Origin: Graphilbum fragrans
Lineage: Eukaryota; Ascomycota; Sordariomycetes; Ophiostomatales; Ophiostomataceae
NCBI GenBank assembly: GCA_001513895.1
Contig: LLKO01000014.1
Span: 372,001-436,000 of the forward strand
Direction: 5' to 3'
DNA: 64,000 nt
Shown: positions 46,001 through 55,496 of the stretch, one piece after another
How positions within the stretch are numbered: the first letter of the stretch is position 1
Layout: each line of letters starts with the position of its first letter
Made by a program: the position numbers and the translations under genes
The notes under the pieces: model-generated
The model's database searches: none
Told to the model about the DNA's origin: nothing
Seen by the model: only the letters and a program-made list of their open reading frames with translations

Positions 46001-46225
46001 AGCCCGACGCGCCGTCCCATTCCTGTATATAAGTCCCCTTCTTCTGGACTCCTGGACGCTCCTCCTTCTCTTCTTCTTCTTTCTCTCTTCACCCACACTC
46101 GCTCCAAAAAGATCAACCCTGACTATTAGTCAATTTCACTCGTTACAATCTTCCAACCTCCGAACAACCCTTCAAAACGTCTTTGCTTCAGCAATAACCC
46201 TTGTTCCGACAACCCAACCGTCAAA
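40002..46225. other. 6.2-kb gene desert upstream of the CCG-6-like gene
   Basis: No open frame here resembles a known family. The longest (40107-40547, 40442-40858, 45165-45701) overlap each other on opposite strands and have no recognisable motif. The region is dotted with TACGGAGTA, TACTCCGTA and TACGAGTA words (for example at about 40985, 41930, 42330, 42640, 44410, 44905, 45057). The last 600 bp are strongly pyrimidine-rich and probably form the promoter of the CCG-6-like gene. Confidence 0.55.
46026..46032 (+). promoter_or_regulatory. TATA box of the CCG-6-like gene
   Basis: TATATAA, 194 nt before the start codon. It is followed by a C/T-rich leader (46040-46225) of the kind seen in highly expressed fungal genes. 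The start of transcription is inferred to lie about 30-60 nt downstream. Confidence 0.6.
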
Positions 46226-46736
46226 ATGAAGTTCTCCGTCGCTTCCATCCTCGCCCTGGCCACCGCTGCCTCGGCCTTCAGCAACGTGACCTACACCACT
46301 GAGGTCGTCACTGCCCTGACCACCTACTGCCCGGAGGCCACCACTCTGACGCACAACGGCGTGACCTACACCATCACCTCGGTATGCCTCCGCCTTTCCT
46401 GCCTGCCGCCGCTGGCGCCGCTTCTCCTAGACCGTTTGCTAACAAGTTCTTCAGGCCACCACCCTGACCATCACCGACTGCCCGTGCACCATCACCAAGC
46501 CGGTGACCACCGCCACCACGGTGTCCTGCGCCACTGGGTGAGTTTGCATGATTTCCCGGGTCCTGCGCTACGAGCAGTCTGCTAACATACTCAGCTACAA
46601 CGCCACCACCACCTACAAGACCGGCAGCTACACCCCGACCACCACCACCGCTGCCGTCACTGCTGGTGCCAACAAGGCTGCTGCCCTTTCTGGTGCTGGT
46701 CTGGCCGCTGCCCTGGGTTTCGCTGCTCTTCTGTAA
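46226..46736 (+). CDS. Small secreted GPI-type cell-wall protein, CCG-6-like
   Basis: Protein of 126 residues from exons 46226-46381, 46455-46537 and 46595-46736. A signal peptide (MKFSVASILALATAASA) is followed by FSNVTYTTEVVTALTTYCP and a Thr/Cys-rich core with four Cys (TYCPEAT, TDCPCTIT, VSCATG). The C terminus (AGANKAAALSGAGLAAALGF) is a typical GPI attachment signal: small residues, then a hydrophobic tail. The pattern matches my memory of Neurospora clock-controlled protein 6, a small abundant wall protein. The strong pyrimidine-rich leader and TATA box agree with high expression. Clock control of this copy is not shown by the sequence. Confidence 0.88.
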
Positions 46737-49700
46737 ATTTAGCAACGCGTCCTTTCTCTACCTCTCACTGAACAAAAAATACATTTTTTTGTTGGGAAGA
46801 AAGATTCAATCGAACGGACCCTCGTCTTTTCTCGCCACAATGTTTAATGTGCACTCCCTGATTTAATTGTGGTGGATTACGGAAACTTGAGCCAGTCTTT
46901 TTTGATCAATACCAATCTTATTCCCTTCAATCTAGGTTGATTTTTTTCCTTCAGGCTTCTTTGAGAGTTCATTTTATTCTTAATGACCAGGAGCGTTTCT
47001 AATTTACAATATTTTGTTTCGGCTTGACACCTGAACGGCTCACGCGCGGTTGTTAGACTGTTTTCTTTTCTCTTTTTGGACTCTTTTACTTTTCTCTTTG
47101 GGACAAAATGGTTGGGAAGAGTTGCGGCTGTTCTCGGTACACATTGAGTTTTTGACATTTTTTAATAAACGAAGGCGTGCTCTTGGAGCCGTTTTTTTGG
47201 CTTTGGAAACTGTTCTTGGGAATTTGCTGAATTGTATGCCCCGGCCAAAGAGAAAATTTGAAGGAGGAGCTTCTGGTGAATGGGATGGACTGTACTTTTG
47301 CTATGTTTTCCTGCTGTGTTGAGACGTAGATAGCCTGCCCGCAAACAGTAGTCCCATGAACTTATTTTTATAAACCTAGCATATATAACCTCTCGTGGAC
47401 TTGACCAATTTATAATATTGTCTGGCGATGGTGAAAGCTATGGTATATGGTGCCTCGATATCTTCTACAAGGACATACAGATCATGATTGTGGTCTACAT
47501 ATTGCTGTGGGTGCAGGAGCCTTTTGTATTGTTTCCCTATATTCTTTTTTTTTTCGTAAGAAAAAATAGTCATGTCAAAATACAAAGCATCAAAATAAAA
47601 TATCTTCGAAACAATATCGTCACAACGCCCAGGGAAATGAACGTCATTATATTTTATCTGTTGCTTATTGAATCTGATATGTATCGGAACACGGCATCTA
47701 AATGTGTTCTGTTCCCTAAAGCATACCTGCCCAGTTTCCCGGGTTCTTTCACTTGTGCAGTTGTTCCATCTTCTTCTATGATTTCCATTATTGTCTATTA
47801 CTCTTCAGCCAAAATGCACGAGTCGGTGCGCTGTTAAACAATCTGTGGAGGTTATATAGCTTGTCATTTCTGGTATACCATCCAGGAAAACTGACAGCCT
47901 ATTCGCTCATCAAGCCTGACGGGTGATCTGCCAAACGAAACAAAACACACGCGGTTGGTAATTTTCTTTGGCAGAACAGTTCACCTCCACACAAATGAAA
48001 AACAATGTCAACAATCAAGAGGTTGTGGCAATGCAACACGCAAGGGCAAACAAAATAGCGACTCGCCCCTACACGCGCGGTTCCCAAGGTTCCTCGTAGC
48101 GCTCAGGCAATTCTGTAGTTCATTATGCCTTCTAGCCGCAACCAGAAACCACCCTCATTTCCTTGCTTACGTCCTACCCCGGGCCAGCCGTGCCTGGTTG
48201 TAGTGGCAATTATGTGTAAACGAGTATGTACGAGTAGTGTACGGAGTACGAGTGCATCTGTTATGAAATAAGAAAAGGCTGCCGAGCTTCCCCACTGCAC
48301 ATCGAGCATCTCGAATGACTGCGTCCACCTATCTTACGACTGTGACGGGAAAGATAGAAACCAGAATCTCGCTAAGTATGAAAATCGGCTGTCGCCGCCC
48401 GAAGGAACGTCGATGTGAGTACATAATGTGCTCCTACGTCAGGATTCGTATTAGTAGAGTGTGCAATTATGCACCTAGGTCTGACATGCTTGTCTGGGGA
48501 AATTGCGTACCCTCCATCAGCCTTTTTATTTATTCTTGGCTCTTCTAGGCCTAACCCGGAGGGCATATTCCTAGTGCTACACTACCGAGAATTCTTCTTC
48601 ATCACGCCTGGCCAATCTATGTCCGGAGTACGAGTGCTGTACTGCGTTTCTGCAGCCGGACAAATAATAGATGAGCGGTTTGTGGCAAAGCATACGCGCA
48701 GTTCAGCAGCATACTTTATACTGCATATTTCTCACATACACAGCGCGCGCATCGGCCGACGCATCCCAGGGCCGCCCGGTAGGTAATGGCAAACCCAGGC
48801 TGTGCATCCAGAGTAGTTGTAGAAGGATACGAGTATGTATATTTGCACATATAAATGAAGGCCCCGAAGGATGCGCACAATAAGCCAACACAGCGAAGAA
48901 AGAACGGACGAGAAAGGCCAAACACTACGTACTAGCTGCACGGGATCCTGTGAAACGAGCAGAGGAAACGGATGTCGCGCAGAGTTGCTGATGCAGCAAA
49001 GGATGCGGCCCTGCATCTCATACGAGGAGCCTTCTTTGCACGCCGTGGTATTCTCGTGCGCTCCTACGGCACATTTTCCTGTGTTGGGACTTCTTGGCAG
49101 TGTCTCGTGCTCTCTGTTTCTGGCCTTTGCGATCAGGCCGGGTTCGCCTTCTGGGGGCAACGTAGTACTCGTATTGCTTTGGGCTCGCAAATCCTGTTTG
49201 GCCGTGACTTTCTGGTCCGTCCAACCGCCGTTTGCGTCCGGGAGTCAGCAGAATACGAACATTTTACATCACCCGAAACAGCAGTACAAATCTGTTTGTG
49301 GTTGATCTACGTGGTATTACCGCAAACCGTAACTTGAACGTATGGGAGTCCATCGGTGACGGCCGTGCATCTCGAGTGTATTCCACCATGACCATGCTTG
49401 TCACTTACTGCACATACCCAGTACACTAGGTTTGCGGCTCCTGATCTCTTCAACATCTCTACAGAATAGCCCACTCGAGCCGTCTTCCGTCCAAGACCCG
49501 GCAGGGCTTGCGACTAGTAGGGAGAGACAATGCAAATCTGCCATTGCCCCAAAAAGGCAGCACCAAAAGAGATGGAAAATGGGCAAGTAGAAAAAGAAAT
49601 CTTCTCGAATAGCACTACTAGCGACACACCCTTGCAGGTTGGCCCAGTTGTACTGCGTACAAATATACAAAAGAGTTGCGAAACAAGCTCGTTTGCGCAT

Positions 49701-51244
49701 TCGATGGCCTTGCGTCAGGTAAAATTGCTGGGGAGCCCGGCGTTGCTGTAAGGGAGGCATCATAAGGCGATAATGGAGCAGGCTTTCATTAGCAGCAAGT
49801 TTGGCGGCAGACCATCAGTCGTCGTGGCCATGTCTCGCGGCAGCTAGCTACATACAGCGGCTTCTTCAAGGCGAGGAGAGGGAGAGTTTCATTTGCATTT
49901 TCTGTCGTTGCTGTTGATGTTTTCGCGGGCATGGAATGGAGTTTCACCTATTTTGGTACGCTTTGGAATGAGCTATCTTAGGTGGGAGCAAGGACGCCGA
50001 TAATTATGGAGATAGGCTGGGAGGGAGAGAGAACGACAAGCGAAACAGGACGGAGCAATCGGCGAGCATGTAGAAGAGCAGTGACACCGAAGAACGGCCT
50101 GGCCTTTGGTAGATCAAACATGAACATTCTTTGCACAAATGCTGTGTCAAACATGATCGTTTGTCGGCTACAGCATGTAAACAGTTACGTCAATCTGGGT
50201 CATACCAAGAGCCACATTCCTTTCCGATCTCGTGTCTATGATACAGCTATAGGCACGGCTAGGAGTGGCCGTAAAGCCATCTGGGGCATAGTATCATTGA
50301 TTTGAGTCGCGCTATGATCTGAGCTGCCTCGATTTAGTCGTCTGTAGAGATGGAGGCGGGGGGTTGACGAGTGGTGCAATTATAAATTTGTCTTGAAAAT
50401 ACTATCTAGACAGCTCTTATGTGTAGTATAAAATTATGATTTGGCAGTACCATTTAGAGATCGGCTCATATGTTTATTTTGTATTATAATAATGAATAAT
50501 AAATTAGTAGCCTTGCGCCAATAAATAATAAACTGCCAACATAAGTCCACGATCAACTCAACCACGACAAAGTATTATCTACGATATAATTTTGCTTTCT
50601 GAACAGATTCGTAAATTACTATCAGCCGTTATCACTGATAATGGCGGCTTACAGAGGACGGTCTATAATTGAAGTCTGATGTGAGGATAAAGCACGTTGG
50701 TGATCCTCGGTTGTTGATGGCAGTTGGGGCAGAGATTGGACCGAAGAAGCGAACTAGACGGTAGGATGATTAGATAGCACGCAATTCGACGAGTGCAGTG
50801 GCTGCCGACCGGAGATCTTGCGGTTCCCTTCGGTTTTGGTGATGGGGCAGTTAGAGAGTGGCGAGTAATCTGGGTAGTTCTGGGCGTTAACTTCAGGGCG
50901 GGTCCGGGGAAACGGGGGAAAAAGCGGGGCAGTATCATCACGGAATTGGGGAAGGCCAGAGAGGAGAAGCTGGCAGCTGTCGGGGCTTGTGAGGGGAAGA
51001 GAGCAGCGGTGAAGGGGGCTGGACAGATGCTCCCGTTCGGCCGTGTTCATAAGACGTGAGTGAGAGATATATGCCGACGAGACGAGGCGGATGAGACGCA
51101 GACAGCGAAGGCTTCCGACAACAAGCGGCCACTAATACGAGACAAGACACAAGACAGAAAAAAGGAGATTCCGATATTCTGACGCACTCTTTCGCTGCCG
51201 CGTCCATTCCCGCGATACAAGCAAAGCAAGCGGAACTATTGGCC
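46737..51244. other. 4.5-kb gene desert with AT-rich blocks
   Basis: AT-rich blocks at about 46.75-47.9 kb and 50.35-50.65 kb alternate with mixed sequence. TACGGAGTACGAG words recur at 48220-48255 and 48621-48634. No open frame carries a known domain, and codon use in the longer frames is unlike the neighbouring genes. The last 600 bp should include the acyl-CoA synthetase promoter. Confidence 0.55.
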
Positions 51245-53658
51245 ATGGCAGAGCATCCGCAGGACGCCGTGCAGCGGCTGTCGCTCAGCGATCCCGAGGC
51301 GTTCTGGCGCCGAGAAGCAGCCCATCTCTTCTGGCATCGGAAGCCCGACGCAGCACTCCGGCGGACGACCAAGACGCTCGCGTCCGGGGCGGCCGGAGCG
51401 CCCGAAAAAGTCAGCCACGATCACTGGGAGTGGTTTCCGGGCGGCGAGATCTCGACGTGCTACAACTGCGTGGACCGACACGTGCTCAACGGGCGCGGCG
51501 ACCAGCCGGCGATTCTCTACGACAGCCCGGTGACGGCGACGAAGCAGCGGCTGACGTACGCGCAGCTGCTGCGCGAGGTCGAGACGGCGGCGGCGGTGCT
51601 GCGGGAGCTGGGCGTGCGCAAAGGCGACGTGGTGCTGGTATACAGTGAGTGCCGTCCCTTGGGATTCTTTTTGTGTGTTGTTTTCGTTGCTTCTCTTTCT
51701 CTCTCCCTCTCGCTCTTTCGTCCGGCTCCCGTCCTCACACAACCAGTGCCCATGATCCCTGCCGCCCTGATCGGCATCCTGGCCATCAACCGGCTCGGGG
51801 CCATCCACACGGTGGTGTTCGGCGGGTTTGCGGCGCATGCGCTGGCGCAGCGGATCGAGGCATCGCGGCCTCTGGTGATTCTGACGGCTTCTTGCGGCAT
51901 TGACGGCACGAAGCCGCCGATGGCGTACCAGCCGTTTGTGGAAGGGGCGATCGAGGCGTCGTCGTGGAAGCCGCCGCACGTGATTGTGTGGCAGCGCGAG
52001 GTGCTGCGGTGGCAGCACGCAAAAAGCGGTGCCGCCACATCGCATACGACACACCGCTGGCAGGAGTTGGTGGCCGACGCGCGGCGCCGCGGCATCACGG
52101 CGGCGTGTGTGCCGGTGGCCTCGACGGACGGCGTGTACATCATCTACACGAGCGGCACGACGGGCAAACCCAAGGGCGTGTTTCGCGAGGCTGGTGGCCA
52201 CGCTGTTGGGCTCTCTCTGAGCATGCGCTATCTGTTCAACATCCACGGGCCAGGCGACGTGGTACGCTGTCTCTGTCCATTCTGTTTTCGTCCTTCTTTC
52301 CGAGAGTCTGCTGACCATCTAGATGGCCTGCTTTAGCGATATTGGCTGGGTTGTCTCCCACAGCTACACGTTGTACGGGCCGTTGTTGGCCGGCGCGGCC
52401 AGCATTCTCTACGAGGGAAAACCGGTGGGCACGCCCGATGCCTCGGCTTTCTGGCGCATCACAGAGGAGTACGGGGTGTCGACCGTGTTCACGGCGCCGA
52501 CGGCGCTGCGTGCCATCCGCAAAGAGGACCCAGACAATGCCTGCCTATCGGCGGTCGGCCGGCGCGGAGGGCTGCGGACACTGCGGGCCATTTTCCTGGC
52601 CGGCGAGCGGTCGGAGCCGTCGCTGATCAGCATGTACCAGACGCTGCTGGAGCAGTATGCGGCCCCGGGTGCAGCCATGGTCGACAACTGGTGGTCGTCC
52701 GAGTCGGGGTCGCCGATTTCCGGTGTGGCCCAGGCGCCGCACGCGGTTTTGGGCTCTGTGGGCTCAGGGTCTGGAGGAGGGGTGGCGCCGCTGTTGATCA
52801 AGCCGGGAAGCGCCGGCAAAGCGCTGCCTGGATTTGACGTGCGGGTGGTGGACGACGACGGACAAGAAGTGCCGCGCGGGACCATGGGCAACATTGTGCT
52901 CAAGACGCCGCTGGCGCCGACGGCGTTCCGCACGCTGTGGGAGGACGAGGAGCGTTTCTACCGGGGATATCTTCGCCGGTTCGGGGGCCGGTGGCTGGAC
53001 ACGGGCGATGCTGGCGTCATCGACAGCGACGGCTACATCAACATCATGGCACGGTCGGGTGAGTAGCAGCGACGGGGCGCGTGCGAAGAAGACGAGGCTG
53101 ACCAGCAGACGACATCATCAACGTGGCCGCCCACCGGCTGAGCACAGGTATCTCTCTCTCTCTTCGCCCCAACACGCGCTCTGTCCTCCCACTAACAGCG
53201 TAGGCACCCTCGAACAGGCGATCACGGGCCACCCCGAGGTTACCGAAGCCTGCGTGGTCAGCGTGCCGGACGCGCTCAAAGGCCACATGCCGTTTGCGTT
53301 TGTCAACACGAAACGGGCTGCCGCGCTCGGCGCGCAGGGCCGCCCCCCACCCGATTCCGCACTGTTTGCCGACATCAACGGGCGCGTGCGGTCACAGGTT
53401 GGCGCCATTGCGGCCCTTGGCGGGCTGATCGAGGGCAGCGGCATGATTCCGCGGACGCGGTCGGGCAAGACGCTGCGGCGTGTGCTGCGGGAGCTGCTGG
53501 AGAACGCAGTGCACGGCGACTTTGACGCGCCGGTGTCTGTGCCGTCGACGGTCGAGGACGCCGGGGTCATCGAAGTGGCGCGGGAGCGCATCCGGACGTA
53601 TTTCCGCGAGCACGCCGGCGACCGGCACGCCGCGATCGAGAAGCGATCGAAGCTGTAG
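51245..53658 (+). CDS. Acyl-CoA synthetase, short-chain (ACSS3/propionyl-CoA synthetase type)
   Basis: AMP-forming ligase that activates acetate, propionate or another short acid to the CoA ester. Exons 51245-51644, 51747-52261, 52323-53058, 53109-53147 and 53204-53658 give 714 residues. The N terminus (FWRREAAHLFWHRKP, then WFPGGEISTCYNCVDRHV) is the acetyl-CoA synthetase cap. The AMP-binding P-loop is YTSGTTGKPKG (about 267-277), followed by FSDIGWVVSHSY and DNWWSSESGSP. WLDTGDAG and the hinge region follow, and the catalytic Lys sits in RTRSGKTLRR (about 652). DNWWSSESG rather than DTWWQTETG points to the propionyl/ACSS3 side of the family, so the substrate is uncertain. The 39-nt fourth exon supplies DDIINVAAHRLST, which is required by the family. 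Confidence 0.9.
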
Positions 53659-54095
53659 GTATGAGAGGGCATTTGGATAGATGGGGGCGGACAGGAGACG
53701 GAGAGGGAACAAGGAACGGGTGAGGCGGGGAGAGAGGGAGACGGAAAAGAAATATGTGAGAAGGACGGAAAGAGAAGGAAGCAAAAGAAATGAGGATAGC
53801 AGAGGGCAGAGGAGAAATGTAAAGGATCGATGCATTTCGTTGCATTATGCTTTTCCTGGTGCGCGCTAGATCCGACTAGTGACACATTACAGTGGTGACA
53901 CGCACAGCACAGCGGTCCCACTGCTGTAGGGACACCTTTGCTTTAAGGGCGACTATTACGTAGCTCGACGCCCACCTCATCCTCACGTCTTCACGTCTTC
54001 ACGTCTTCACGTCGCCCTCCGCCATCCACCTCACACCCGCACACTCACCCCGAGAATGCCGCCATCGATATAGACAGGACAGACCCGACGACGCC
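53659..54095. other. Intergenic, acyl-CoA synthetase 3' / DnaJ 5'
   Basis: A 437-bp spacer between two plus-strand genes. It is purine-rich after the synthetase stop and carries the TCACGTCT repeat close to the DnaJ gene start. Confidence 0.7.
53983..54014. repeat. Tandem repeat, 8-bp unit TCACGTCT (4 copies)
   Basis: Three perfect copies and a fourth with one change (TCACGTCG) lie 82-113 nt before the DnaJ start codon. The unit contains ACGTC, the core of CRE/bZIP-type sites, so it may be more than a passive repeat. Confidence 0.9.
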
Positions 54096-55316
54096 ATGTC
54101 TCAACTTCTCTCGCTGGCCGGCTGGACCTTTCTGCCGAATGTAAGTCCCTGCAGCGTCCAACCCGTCGTCGTCGTCCTCCTCCCCCCTCGGCTGCTGACC
54201 TCGCAGCTCATCACCGGCTGGACGCAGTCGCTCTACTACTCGCTGACGATCCGCGCGGGCGACCCGCGTCCGACGCCGGGCCAGCCGCGCTGGGCGGAGC
54301 ACCGGCGGCGCATCCAGATCCTCGTGGTGTCGCTGTACCTGGCGTACACGATCTACGAAGCCGACTACGACCTGCGGCGCGCCGGGTCGTTCTACCAGGA
54401 CCTGGGCGTGCCGCTGTCGGCGACGGAGCGCGAGATCAAGACGCGGTTCCGCCGCCTGGCGGCCCAGCACCACCCCGACAAGGTGGGCGGCGGCGGCGGC
54501 GGCGGCGGCGGCGCGGCAGCGGAGGCATATTTCCTGCGGCTCATGAAGGCGGCGGACGTGCTGGCGGACCCGGTGCGGCGGTTTGCGTACGACCGGTTTG
54601 GGCCGGACTCGGTGGCCTGGGCCGACCCGCCGCACCGCTGCGTGACGCTGCACGACTACGTGGCGCTGGGCGTGCGGCTGTTTGTGCCGGCGTACTACGG
54701 GCTGGCGGCCGCAGTGCTCTTCGTGCTGGGCCACCTGCTGGGCGGCTGGGGCTTTGTGCCCCAGACGGGCCGCTACGAGCGGTGGCTGGTGCTGGCGGGC
54801 CTGCTGGTGTTTGAGCTGCAGACGCTGACGCGGCCGGCGGGCGGCGCCGCGGTGCTGGGCTCCGTGGTCAATCCGCTGCTGGCCGCGCTGGCGCCCGGCC
54901 ACCCGGCCTACCTGCCGTTCCAGGCCGTGGCGCTGGCGCGGCGCCTGACGCTGACGCTGTCCATCGGCTTCTCGCAGATCGGGCCGCTGCTGGCCGCCGA
55001 CACGCGCAGCGGCCAGGTGGTCACCAAAGCCGCCGCCGCGTCCGACGCCGCCCAGGCCGCCGACGCCCTCGACGCCGCCGCCGCCGACCTCGAGGCCACC
55101 ACCCGCGGGCTCGACGTCGACGCCACGCGCCTGCTCGACATGGAAATGGCGCCCTTTGCTGGCCAGCACGACGTCCTCAACAACGTGCGCGGCAAGATCA
55201 AGGAGTGGCTCGTCCAGAACACCATCCGCTCCGATCCCATGGTCCGCGACGCCCTCGGCCGCTCGCTGCAGCGCCGCCGCCCGGACGCGCCGCCCGGAGC
55301 CCGGGGGACGCGCTGA
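54096..55316 (+). CDS. Membrane-anchored DnaJ (Hsp40) protein
   Basis: Protein of 384 residues from exons 54096-54140 and 54207-55316. It has a short N-terminal hydrophobic stretch, a membrane segment (about 54-66, QILVVSLYLAYTIY) and then a J domain (about 76-150) with YQDLGVPLSATEREIKTRFRRLA and the HPD triad at about 104-106 (QHHPDK). Nine Gly between HPDK and helix III are an unusual spacer. Two more membrane segments follow (FVPAYYGLAAAVLFVLG and WLVLAGLLVFEL), then an Ala-rich coil. It is likely an ER or other endomembrane co-chaperone; the organelle is not certain. Distinct from Sec63, since no Sec63/Brl domain is visible. Confidence 0.85.
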   Translation: MSQLLSLAGWTFLPNVSPCSVQPVVVVLLPPRLLTSQLITGWTQSLYYSLTIRAGDPRPTPGQPRWAEHRRRIQILVVSLYLAYTIYEADYDLRRAGSFYQDLGVPLSATEREIKTRFRRLAAQHHPDKVGGGGGGGGGAAAEAYFLRLMKAADVLADPVRRFAYDRFGPDSVAWADPPHRCVTLHDYVALGVRLFVPAYYGLAAAVLFVLGHLLGGWGFVPQTGRYERWLVLAGLLVFELQTLTRPAGGAAVLGSVVNPLLAALAPGHPAYLPFQAVALARRLTLTLSIGFSQIGPLLAADTRSGQVVTKAAAASDAAQAADALDAAAADLEATTRGLDVDATRLLDMEMAPFAGQHDVLNNVRGKIKEWLVQNTIRSDPMVRDALGRSLQRRRPDAPPGARGTR

Positions 55317-55496
55317 GCAGTCCATGCTCGTGTACGATTCGCATGCGGGGGAGCGCCGCTGGGATACGGGTGGCTGCATGCAGATGTCTTATGCTACATA
55401 CGTCTAGTTGGCCTGTTTTGGTACCTCGTGATGGATCCTGTATTTCCCGAATGACATCTTTTCCATTGTAACCCGTCTTTTCCTTCTCGTACGCGC

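Noticed and set aside
51236..52318. 360-codon open frame on the minus strand
   Set aside because: Antisense to the acyl-CoA synthetase, His/Arg-rich, no motif.
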